Positions 27,901 through 34,049 of a stretch of DNA of 64,000 nt are shown here, in pieces. Location of the stretch: contig NC_092350.1 in the NCBI RefSeq assembly GCF_963676685.1, positions 40,147,373-40,211,372 of the forward strand, given 5' to 3'. The DNA comes from Mytilus edulis. Taxonomy: Eukaryota; Mollusca; Bivalvia; Mytilida; Mytilidae. Under the pieces are notes generated by a model. The model had not been told where the DNA came from. It saw only the letters and a list, made by a program, of their open reading frames with translations, and made no database searches. Within the stretch, counting starts at the first letter, position 1; each line of letters opens with the position of its first letter. The position numbers and the translations under genes were made by a program.

Positions 27901-30900
27901 AATAGCCTTATTATTTTAATTTTTAATGCTGTACTTATAAAAAATGAATATAAATACGTATCTAAAAAAATCTATGGTTTATTAATTGGTAAGAACTATA
28001 TATGAGGGGGGATAGGACCTTTATCGGGACTCCGGGATCGGGTGTTTTTAAGCTCGGGATTTCGGGATTGACCCTTTCGGGATCCGGGAATTCTTTTTTC
28101 GAATCTTTATTTATAACTCATAAAGGACAATGCTGTTGATTAAAAAATACTCCTTTCCAGGCCATTTTGTTTTCCAAATAAATAATAGTACCAATAATTG
28201 ATAAGTTCCAGGTCGACGGATTCAAACAGAAAGATGTTGAAAGCAGAGAAAACTGTGCATCTTATAATCGGCATGACTTTATCAGATGACAATACCAATA
28301 CTAAAATAAGGCTTACGCATAGTTATATTCTTTAATTAGTCATAGACCCGCGATATCACGGGTGTGTTCTAGTACATTATAAAAAGGTTGGAACAAATTG
28401 TTAAGTCTGATTTAATAATGAACTTTATCAGGTGGAACACATTGTTAAGTCTGATGAATAATGAAATAAATCAGTTGGAACGAATTGACAATTGACTTGG
28501 TACGAATTGTCCAAATCTGGAACGAACTGGCTTGGAACGAATCGGACTTGGAACGAATTGACTAGCATTCTAATGTACCCTAGGACATTCGTCCTGAACA
28601 TGCATGAAATATTTGCCACTGAACATTAAGCAACCAACAACCAATCAATAAGACAATATATATATAGGACATTGTCTTGGTATAAAGCTGGCATTTAAGG
28701 TAGCACCTTCCTGATATTGTAATTCTAGGTTTCCGAATTTACTGTAACTAATGCCGAAATAAGGCATTAGGAGAAAATTACTGTTCTGAATGAGGGGAGT
28801 CATAGAATTAGTGCAGTGACACTTAGTGATGATATTTTAGATTTTAATTTGTACTGTGTTTATATGCCGTGTCAAAATTATTCCATGGATTTATTTGAAA
28901 GTACTTTGGACGAACTAGGTGAAATTATGACAAAGTATAGTAACTCAACAACTATAATATTAGGTGACATGAATGCCAGTGTGATTAGGTCAAAGGGTTA
29001 TCGCCAAGATAAAGCTTTAAAGTCATTTTTGAATGAGAAAAATCTGTCCGTGCCAAAGGACTACCCAGAAGCGCATACATATTACCACCATGGCGGGAAA
29101 CAATCTTCCCAGATTGATTACATTCTCATATCCTCAACTCAAATAGATAAAATTTCAGATATAAAAGTCATGATAGATGAACCGCTTAACACTTCATCTC
29201 ATAGGTCAGTTCAGGCAACCTTGTCATGTTTCTTTTCAACAAGAACTACTAAGTCTGGAAAATCGATTTCAACACTGAAGAAAGTGAACTGGAAACAAGA
29301 GGCTCTCAAGAGCCTGAATCGCTCACCTGAATTTTTTTGGTTTAATCTCTCATCAATGATTATTTTGGCTTTTCAATTTATTTAAATGTTCTTTGAATCG
29401 TCCTATTTTCTTCAAAAGCAAAACAAAAATCATTTTCTCCTATGTTCTATTTTAGCCATAGGAGCTATGTTTCTTGACATACAAGGAAATGAAATATAAA
29501 ATTTATACTAGATACTCTGAAACTCTGAAACTCATTTAGCCTAAGTTTGGCTGAAATTGATACAGCAGTTTCATAAGAGAAGATTTTTTAAAGTAAGTCA
29601 ACATGATGAACAAATTGTGAAAAAAGTCTTTAAAGGGCAATAACTCCTAAAGAGGTCAATTGACAATTTTGGTCAAATTGACTTATTTGTAGATCTTACT
29701 TTGCTGATCATATTTGCTGTTTACAGTTTATCTTTATCTATAATAATATTCAAGATAATGACCAAAAACTGCAAAATTTCCTTAAAATTACCAATTAAGT
29801 GGCAGCAACCCAACAATTGGATGTTTGATTCATCTGAAAATTTCAGGGCTGATAGATATTGACCTAATGAACATTTTTACTCCATGTCAGATTTGCTCTT
29901 AATGCTTTCGTTTTTGAGATATAAGCCAAATACTGCATTTGACCCCTATGTTCTATTTTAAGTAACGGCGGCCATGTTTTTTGACGGATCAAAAATCAAA
30001 GCACACAATTTGTGCAGGATAATCTAAGGAACAACCATGCTAAGTTTTAACCAAATCCATTCAGTAGTTTCAGAGGAGAAGATTTTTTAAAGTTAGCAAA
30101 TATGATGAACAAATTGTGAAAAATTGTCATTAAAGGACAATAACCCCTTAAGGGGTCAATTGACAATTTTGGTCATATTAACTTATTTGTAGATCTTACT
30201 TTGCTGATCTTTTTTGCTGTTTACAGTTTATCTTTATCTATAATAATATTCAAGATAATGACCATAAACTGCAAAATTTCCTTAAAATTACCAATTAAGT
30301 GGCAGCAACCCAACAATGGTTTGTTTGATTCATCTGAAAATTTCAGGGCTGATAGATCTTGACCTAATGAACATTTTTACCCCATGTCAGATTTGCTCTA
30401 AATGCTTTCGTTTTTGAGATATAAGCCAAAAACTGCATTTGACCCCTATGTTCTATTTTAAGTAACGGCGGCCATGTTTTTTGACGGATCAAAAATCGAA
30501 GCGCACATTTTGTGCAGGATATACTAAGGAACAATCATGTTAAGTTTCATTCAAATCCATTCAGTAGTTTCAGAGGAGAAGATGTTTGAAAAATTGTTAA
30601 CGACGACGACGACGACGACGACGACGACGTCGACGACGACGACGACGACGGACGCCAAGTGATGAGAAAAGCTCACATGGCCTTTTAGGCCAGGTGAGCT
30701 AAAAACTTGACAATGAAAAATATGAACAATTACTTCAACAGAGACTAAGTTATATGTTTATTGATAATAGTATTTTCTCATTTATCGAAATGAGCTGTGA
30801 ATAACTTTTTAATATCTTGACTACAACTGCATTTGAAAGTGCACCAACAATTTCTGTTGGAAAAAGGAAACGTTCATGGAATTCTGTGCTGCAACAACTC

Positions 30901-33770
30901 TGTAAACAAAGCAAGGATGCACATTGGAAATGGAAATCTCTGGGGAGTCCGTCTGACATAAATGACCCTGCAAACAGAAAACGTCTCGATATGAAAAGAG
31001 AACTTAGAAAACTACAAAGACAATTGAATGCTGAAGAGCGACATTTTCTCTATCAGAACATTATGAATGCTCATTCTGGTGACAACGCCACATTTTATAA
31101 AATTATTCGCCGTCAGAGACAGAGTGGAAAACGCCTTCTCGACTGTCTAATCATTGATGATGTTCATTTTGATACACCTGATCTTATTCGTGAGGCATGG
31201 ACAAATTATTTCACGGACTTATCTACTCCGTCTGAAAAACCGCAAAATCAACAGTACCGTTCTCAAGTTGAGCTAGACCGTATTTTGCTTCAAGACATAT
31301 TGGAACATGATGATGAAAAAACTATTGAATTTGATATTGGAACAATTCAAAAATGTATTTCTAAAATGAAAACGGGAAAAGCTACTGACCAATTTGGAAT
31401 TTCTGCTGAGCATTTTAAATATGGAGGTGAAAAAACAGCCAAAATACTTACAAACTTGATAAATGAAGCATTCAAATTTAAGCGTGTACCACAGTGTTTC
31501 AAAGAAGGTATTGTTTCACCTTTGTTCAAAGGTCATGGGAAACCTATCTGCCTACCAAAATCTTATCGACGTATAACAGTATCTCCTGTAATGGGAAAAC
31601 TGATGGAATCGGTACATCTCTGTTTAGAGGAACCTAAACTACTAAAGGTACAGAGCAGACTTCAACGTGGCTTTACTGCCGGGGTCAATCCTACTTTTGC
31701 AGCACTTCCCCTTACTGAGGCAATCATAGAAGCAAAAGAATTAGGACAAACATTATATACTACTTTTGTTGATGCGTCATCTGCTTTTGATGTTGTTTGG
31801 CATGCCTCTCTGCTAAAAAGTATATTTCAAAGTGGAATTTCTGGACAAAGTTGGCAAATCTTAAATGATTGGTACACGAATATGAGCTCTGCAGTTCGAT
31901 GGGAAGGCAAGTTATCTACTTCGTTTGCTGAACTCCAAGGCGTCCGACAAGGCAGCGTATGGTCTCCCTCTGTCTACAAACTCTTTGTTAATCCGCTAAT
32001 AAAAAAGTTAGAAAGTGACAGTTTGGGTTTTAAAATTGGAAATGTGTTTGTGGGTACTCCAATGTGTGCAGACGATCTGCTACTTATCTCTTCAAAACCT
32101 GATGAACTCCAGACTATGATTAGCTATACTGCCCATTTTGCAGAGACAGAAGAATATAATATAAGTAAAGAAAAAACTAAAGTTATGATATGGAACTCAT
32201 CTTTAAATTGCAACCTTTGGAATCAAATGGAAAAGTTCCACATTGGCTCAGAAACATTAGAAACTGTAGAAAATTATAAACATATAGGAATTGATAGAGA
32301 CTCTCGTGAAGTAGAGGCAACAAGAACAATTATTGGAAATCGTCTAAAAACTGCAAGACAGACATCATACGCACTTATGGGCTCTGGACTGCATGGTTTA
32401 AATGGACTTAACCCAGAGGTGTCATGTAAACTATGGTCAACGTATGTGGTTCCACGTTTGTTATTTGGACTTGAAATTGTAAATCTTAGTGCTAAAGATA
32501 TTTCCCGCTTAGATATTTTTTGTAATAACTTTCTGAAACAAATTCAAAATCTACCCGCTAGAGCCTCCAATGCTGATGCTTATCTACTTTTAGGTCAATT
32601 ACCTATTATTGCACTTCTACATAAAAAGATTCTGATAACGTTTGGTACCATAGCTAGAAGTGACTCTGTCGAAAATGATCTTGCTAAGCGTCAACCGTCT
32701 ACAAAAGGAAAAAACTCGAAAAGCTGGTTTATTAGGGCTGACAAGATTTTGAAACAATATAACTTACCGTGTGCCTCAGAGGTTTTACTTAAACCAGAGA
32801 CAAAAAACAAGTGGAAAATGAAAGTAAAAAAGTGTGTTGATGGCTTTTGGTCCGAAAAACTGTTTACTGAAGCAAAATCAAAACCGTCATTACGGTACTT
32901 AAATATCAAAAACTGTAAAATTGGTGTTGTTAATTCTATATGGAAAAGTGCTGGTTCAGAACAAATGTGTATACGTAAAGCCTGTTATAAGATCAAAATG
33001 CTTTTGGATACATATATTCTACAGTACATGTACCACCGTTCAAAATTTTCAAATGGTCAAAAAACTTCAATTTGTCCGCTATGTGAGGAAGGAACTGAAA
33101 ATTTAGAACATTTTCTTGTCGTATGCTCTGCCTTAACAAGTATTAGAGACATCTTTATCTCAAAGCTTTATGCAGTTGTTGTACCAAAGATTGGGACTGC
33201 CTCATGGACTGACATATGCGTTAGCAACTCGAATATGATACAATTAATCTTGGACTGTAGTCTTTTTGACTGGTACTATGTGTTAAAGAGAAATGACATA
33301 AATTTGGTGGAATCAATCACTAGAAGCCTGTGTTACTCGCTCCATGAAAAGCGTAGTGCGCTCCTTGAAAGTAAATAAACATTTAAAAGTAGTAAGGTTT
33401 ACCAAACTCATAGGCTGTAAATAGATAAAATTGTTTAAAGATAATGTATAGTGACTGGAAACAGATGTAAATATAAAGTAACAAAATTTTACTGGATGAA
33501 CTCCAGGTTCTCCTGATAGAGGAGGGATCTACAGAAGGTAACAGGTGGCGATTTCCGCTTTTTTACAGGTGCCGATTTGACTTGTACAGTCTTTGACTTT
33601 GTCACAGTTCGTCGGTCTGACACTGCGCTGTTTTGTGTAATCAGGTAATAGTATAGTAGTCTCAGTGTCTGAAGGGACGGCAAATTAAAGGGTTAAGCGA
33701 AATTCTTTCAAAATAGCATTTTAAACCAATACATTCAACAAAATATTTACATTTTCAGTTGTGTTGACAT
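6986..33770 (-). CDS. CWF19L1: CWF19L1 (Drn1/CwfJ family), complete, 15 coding exons
   Basis: CWF19-like protein 1 is the metazoan relative of yeast Drn1, a nuclear factor tied to the spliceosome and intron-lariat turnover. Exons in transcript order: 33751-33770, 24337-24421, 23625-23700, 22479-22583, 19373-19587, 18400-18518, 17240-17324, 16622-16741, 12487-12595, 11726-11805, 10588-10703, 9662-9755, 8044-8157, 7520-7617, 6986-7127. All have GT-AG borders, the phases fit throughout, and they sum to 1578 nt (525 residues; human about 538). Residues 1-50 carry the Dbr1-like phosphoesterase signatures FVAGDVEG (8-15) and CVGDFFG (39-45). A Cys pair, GPCWFC (316-321), opens the CwfJ C-terminal domain 1. 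The HIT-like region has LPIGHHQS (356-363) and QHLQIQ (403-408). The C-terminal CwfJ domain 2 includes [13 protein letters not shown] and ends near [11 protein letters not shown]. Start: the 20-nt exon MSTQLK-I fits phase and family. Intron 1 (9.3 kb) is filled with transposons. Confidence 0.9.
7380..7445 (+). repeat. Fragment of the 29297-30702 element family (3' end)
   Basis: Contains a GACGATGAAGACGAAC run and CAAGTGATGAGAAAAGCTT, matching the 3' end of the hairpin-ended element at 29297-30702. It lies in CWF19L1 intron 14 (7128-7519), which holds nothing else recognised. Confidence 0.5.
8491..9103. mobile_element. TTAA-flanked MITE (605 bp), piggyBac-like target
   Basis: Flanked by TTAA at 8491-8494 and 9100-9103. 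Internal ends are imperfect inverted repeats: AGGCATACGATACAGTT on the left and, read from the right, GGGCATACGTAACAGTT. There is no ORF. TTAA duplication is the hallmark of piggyBac-type insertion, so this is probably a non-autonomous member. It sits in CWF19L1 intron 12. Confidence 0.75.
9271..9637 (+). repeat. Dispersed repeat, family B, copy 2
   Basis: Near full-length copy of the module at 3264-3628, starting CTATGTTGTGATGTTACACT and ending at CACATCTTCTTATAT, directly upstream (in + sense) of the CWF19L1 exon at 9662. Confidence 0.75.
10937..11235. mobile_element. Harbinger-like MITE with TTA target duplication (299 bp)
   Basis: The first 21 bp begin GGCAGCAACCATTTGATTTT and the last 20 bp are AAATCAAATGGTTGCTGCC plus flank in perfect inversion. 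The arms continue through a G-run (from 10959) and C-run (11193-11213) to CTATGG/CCATAG. TTA occurs on both sides (10934-10936, 11236-11238). A 3-bp TTA duplication with a terminal GG suits PIF/Harbinger. Inside are T-runs alternating with GAAAAC motifs; long open frames across it are low-complexity artefacts. In CWF19L1 intron 10. Confidence 0.8.
11259..11561 (+). pseudogene. Non-LTR retrotransposon reverse transcriptase fragment
   Basis: The frame starting at 11259 reads [16 protein letters not shown], the YADD catalytic box of a reverse transcriptase, then after TAA (11310-11312) and TAG (11340-11342) continues with [19 protein letters not shown] and FTYLGVLF, the conserved motifs after the catalytic box. 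About 100 residues remain with two stops, so it is dead. The Harbinger-like MITE ends only 23 bp upstream. It belongs to a different lineage from the LINE at 28771, which has CADD. Confidence 0.8.
11557..11690 (+). repeat. Dispersed repeat, family F, copy 1
   Basis: GATGCTTAGCAGGGCGCAGC through GAACAGTTGGGGCAA and TTCAAGCTTGATAC recurs at 12826-12960. It directly follows the reverse transcriptase fragment and may be that element's 3' tail. Confidence 0.55.
12057..12478. repeat. Probable repeat in CWF19L1 intron 9
   Basis: This ~420-bp stretch is richer in GC and CpG than its surroundings (TGACGTCATT at about 12144, GACGACGTCCC near 12390) and begins ACCACTTTCCAGTTCATACG. No terminal repeats, ORF or second copy were found in the window. 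Its base composition is the only sign that it was inserted. Confidence 0.3.
12826..12960 (+). repeat. Dispersed repeat, family F, copy 2
   Basis: Copy of 11557-11690: GATGCTTCAGGGTGCAGCTT, then GAACAGTTGGGGCAA and TTCAAGCTTGATAC. In CWF19L1 intron 8 (12596-16621), which otherwise holds a C-run near 13110-13142 and the two transposon-like elements described next. Confidence 0.55.
13341..14577. mobile_element. TIR element of 1.24 kb with nested family B copy
   Basis: About 45 bp at the left end (13339-13384, TGTAGGACTCAAATCTATGG core) is repeated in inverse at the right end (14535-14579) with a few mismatches. The left arm repeats a TCTATGGCA motif six times to 13520; the right arm repeats CATAGATTTGA. 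A family B 3' fragment (13581-13775) is nested inside. On the - strand, 14230-14450 shows short open blocks ([33 protein letters not shown]) separated by a frame change, possibly a decayed ORF. Superfamily unknown. Confidence 0.65.
14598..15806. mobile_element. hAT-like non-autonomous element, tentative
   Basis: Left end CAGGGATGTAACTACATTG and, read from the right, CAGGGCCGTAACTAGCCTC. The CAGGG-GTAACTA ends and nearby GAGGC motifs resemble hAT termini. I could not find a clean 8-bp duplication (AATGG occurs at both borders but out of register). The open frame at 15590-15841 overlaps the right end and shows no domain I recognise. Confidence 0.4.
16112..16195 (+). repeat. Dispersed repeat, family G, with TTGA microsatellite
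   Basis: A (TTGA)n run (16112-16135) leads into GTCCAGTGGCAAATATTTCA and TGCATATTCAGGAC. The same core is at 61690-61755, inverted at 28575-28640, and more diverged at 43008-43060 and 25495-25545. Confidence 0.65.
17405..17830 (+). repeat. Paired repeat, family H
   Basis: GACATGTATTGTCGAAATGC and the following 40 bp occur twice, at 17415-17475 and 17770-17829. Between them is GTACTTCGGTACTGGCATGA and sequence that looks like another copy's 5' part. Family A copy 2 follows at 17885. All lie in CWF19L1 intron 6. Confidence 0.65.
17885..18066 (+). repeat. Dispersed repeat, family A, copy 2
   Basis: Over 180 bp nearly identical to 292-475, from ATGGCGTTCATTATCACTGG to CCATTCTCAATTTTATT, with only a few substitutions, so the two copies are recent. 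Confidence 0.8.
19876..19972 (+). repeat. Dispersed repeat, family J, copy 1
   Basis: CAATTTCACCATTTTCC and AAAATTTTGGGTTTTAAGAC recur at 22026-22112 with the same order and spacing. Both copies are in CWF19L1 intron 4 (19588-22478). Confidence 0.6.
20082..20190. mobile_element. Short fold-back element
   Basis: TTACAATATTTCTCCACTTA with flanks at 20085-20113 is inverted at 20157-20188 (AACTGTTTAGAGTGGAGAAA, TATCGTAATA), giving two ~30-bp arms around a 45-bp loop. Probably a MITE remnant. Confidence 0.55.
20628..21373 (+). mobile_element. Hairpin-headed element, family E, four ~160-bp units
   Basis: Opens with a 30-bp hairpin (AACCGGATTTTTGTGACAAA continuing to GTCGGTT). It then carries a unit starting GTCCGTGCAT at 20701, 20860, 21021 and, degraded, 21181, each with GAACC(G/A)TTCAACC and a CAGGAGTTATGGTTCTTGAA block. 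It closes with AAATCCGGTT (21345-21354), inverse of the head, and GACAGCCTCTTGT. A one-unit relative is at 45127-45396. The architecture resembles bivalve tandem-repeat-bearing mobile elements. Confidence 0.75.
22026..22112 (+). repeat. Dispersed repeat, family J, copy 2
   Basis: Second copy of 19876-19972. The open frame that begins here contains no recognisable protein. Confidence 0.55.
23060..23424 (+). repeat. Dispersed repeat, family B, copy 3
   Basis: Nearly full-length copy of 3264-3628, in CWF19L1 intron 3, ending 200 bp from the exon at 23625. Confidence 0.8.
23940..24240 (+). repeat. Diverged family B relative
   Basis: Keeps the order of family B landmarks (TTTTCTCGCTTGAATTGTTC, CTTTTATAGCTGA, GAAGGCTGTAC, GTGTCTCATTAGCAATCATA, CCACATCTTC) but with many substitutions, so it is a separate subfamily or an old copy. 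CWF19L1 intron 2. Confidence 0.6.
25778..26062 (-). repeat. Dispersed repeat, family B, inverted copy
   Basis: Reverse complement of the family B module: AGACAACTCTCCATCAAAAC, GGCCCCAAAATTACTAGTG, AACCAACGGTCTAATCTATA and TCCTGACTTAGGACAGGTGC appear in inverse order. The open frame at 26028-26351 starts in it and is not a gene. Confidence 0.75.
26802..27255 (-). mobile_element. MITE of ~455 bp, left copy of an inverted pair
   Basis: Begins ATGGGGATGAAGT and ends ACTTCGTCCCCAT, a 13-bp terminal inverted repeat. Its reverse complement matches 34872-35329 along the whole length, including AAAAAACGTTACCTGATGA, TTTATCAGTCTAGTA and TAACGTCATAACTTAAA. Similarity extends a few bases past the ends (CCTGTRA), so the true borders may be slightly wider. 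No ORF. Confidence 0.75.
27266..27365 (+). repeat. Common repeat with poly(G) tract
   Basis: CAGAGGCGGATTTAG followed by a ~20-G run and TCTGCCTCCC resembles the unit at 5952-6060 (GGGGCGGATCTAGCC, G-run, GGTTCC). The short open frame reading [10 protein letters not shown] is a homopolymer artefact. Confidence 0.55.
27757..28572. mobile_element. Inverted-arm element with iterated AATTCGTTCCAA motif
   Basis: The left arm (27765-27870) repeats TTCGTTCCAAC/TTCGTACCAAC five times. The right arm (28385-28565) repeats the inverse, GTTGGAACGAATTG/CTTGGAACGAA, at least six times. Between them a GC-rich block (28010-28092) iterates TCGGGA/CCGGGA. No ORF. This could be a fold-back transposon with variable-number arm motifs; superfamily unknown. 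Confidence 0.6.
28575..28640 (-). repeat. Dispersed repeat, family G, inverted copy
   Basis: CTGAACATGCATGAAATATT TGCCACTGAACATTAAGCAA (28594-28633) is the reverse complement of the core at 16140-16185. Confidence 0.6.
28771..29296 (+). pseudogene. LINE endonuclease domain, C-terminal half
   Basis: About 175 residues. Landmarks: LYCVYMPC (strand before the active site), [10 protein letters not shown] with the GDMNA box, QIDYILIS and [11 protein letters not shown], whose His is the terminal catalytic residue of the exonuclease-endonuclease-phosphatase fold. The N-terminal strands with the catalytic Asn and Glu are absent. The annotated frame runs on to 29385 only because the inserted element happens to stay open; the LINE's own sequence ends at 29296. 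Confidence 0.85.
29297..30702 (+). mobile_element. 1406-bp hairpin-ended element inserted in the LINE
   Basis: Flanked by AAAC at 29293-29296 and 30703-30706. Removing it with one AAAC joins TGG AAA to CTT GAC in frame, so the borders are well supported. The 5' end has the palindrome GGCTCTCAAGAGCC; the 3' end has AGCTCAC-GGCC-TTTTA-GGCC-GTGAGCT. Inside, a ~500-bp unit (landmarks: CTATGTTCTATTTTA, CAATTGACAATTTTGGTCA, ATTTGTAGATCTTACTTTGC) occurs twice in full with a third partial copy, then a (GAC)n run and GATGAGAAAAGC. No ORF. Class uncertain. Confidence 0.8.
30599..30653. repeat. (GAC)n microsatellite inside the inserted element
   Basis: About 18 ACG/CGA triplets broken once by GTCGAC in the middle. 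The same motif in degraded form occurs at 7385-7400 in a related fragment, so it is part of the element's 3' end. Confidence 0.85.
30706..33378 (+). pseudogene. LINE reverse transcriptase and C-terminal domain, one in-frame stop
   Basis: After the insertion the frame resumes [18 protein letters not shown], meets TAA at 30802-30804, then stays open for 858 codons. Reverse transcriptase blocks in order: [51 protein letters not shown] (first catalytic Asp), [12 protein letters not shown], and [12 protein letters not shown], where Cys replaces the more usual Tyr or Phe before ADD. The C-terminus has CPLC...HFLVVC, a zinc ribbon typical of this LINE type. Only one stop in ~2.7 kb indicates a young copy. 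A TTG start after the stop is not likely; it is the tail of the split ORF. Confidence 0.85.
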
Positions 33771-34049
33771 TTCTACTACTTTCACTGGGCGCAGACACAT
33801 TGAAGGACCGCACTTAAAAATCATATAAAATTATCATTATAAACAATTTAAAGTTTGTTTGAACGAAAATGAATTTTCAACAAATAAAGATACTAGAAAA
33901 AATCATAAGATTTAGATATCTATAAAAAATAAATAAATTATTTACTGCGAAACTTGTTTGTTTACAAATGGAGGACACCGAGGCGGCAAGATTTAACATG
34001 TCATAGAAAAAGACGATGATTTCATGCCATTCCATAACATTATAAGACA
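33771..34049. promoter_or_regulatory. Shared CWF19L1/DNAAF3 bidirectional promoter (inferred)
   Basis: The 279 bp between the two start codons must include both 5'UTRs and probably both transcription starts. A forkhead-type TGTTTAC lies at 33959-33965; FOXJ1 is the forkhead regulator of motile-cilium genes, which would suit DNAAF3. A 13-codon upstream ORF precedes DNAAF3 (33968-34006, ATGGAGGACACC to TAG). No TATA box or convincing RFX X-box was seen. The assignment depends on the 20-nt first exon of CWF19L1 being right. Confidence 0.6.

Larger units (their letters stand above)
28771..33378 (+). mobile_element. 5'-truncated non-LTR (LINE) retrotransposon
   Basis: One reading frame runs from 28771 (just after an in-frame TAG) through an endonuclease C-terminal half, a reverse transcriptase and a C-terminal zinc-ribbon to TAA at 33376-33378, interrupted by a 1.4-kb insertion (29297-30702) and one TAA (30802-30804). 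The missing endonuclease N-terminus suggests 5' truncation during retrotransposition. It is an apurinic-endonuclease-type LINE; clade not assigned. It lies antisense in CWF19L1 intron 1. Sequence from 33379 to about 33480 is probably its 3'UTR; I could not identify its end or a target duplication. Confidence 0.85.
24422..33750 (-). other. CWF19L1 intron 1 (9.3 kb)
   Basis: Donor AAAAT/GTAAAT at 33751/33750, acceptor TATTATAG at 24422. It contains, in + order, family B inverted, an inverted-pair MITE, a polyG repeat, an iterated-motif element and the LINE with its own insertion. From 24430 to 25777 and 26063 to 26800 I see only AT-rich sequence and a ~400-bp stretch with open frames on the - strand (25222-25616) whose proteins I do not recognise; its AATATTTGCCACATG is a family G fragment. 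Confidence 0.75.

Noticed and set aside
30599-30653. Poly-Asp/Arg/Thr coding region
   Set aside because: The GAC microsatellite lies at the non-coding 3' end of the inserted element.
30817-33378. Independent 853-residue gene starting at TTG 30817
   Set aside because: The frame is continuous with LINE sequence upstream of the stop at 30802 and with the endonuclease half before the insertion; the TTG is not a eukaryotic start in good context.
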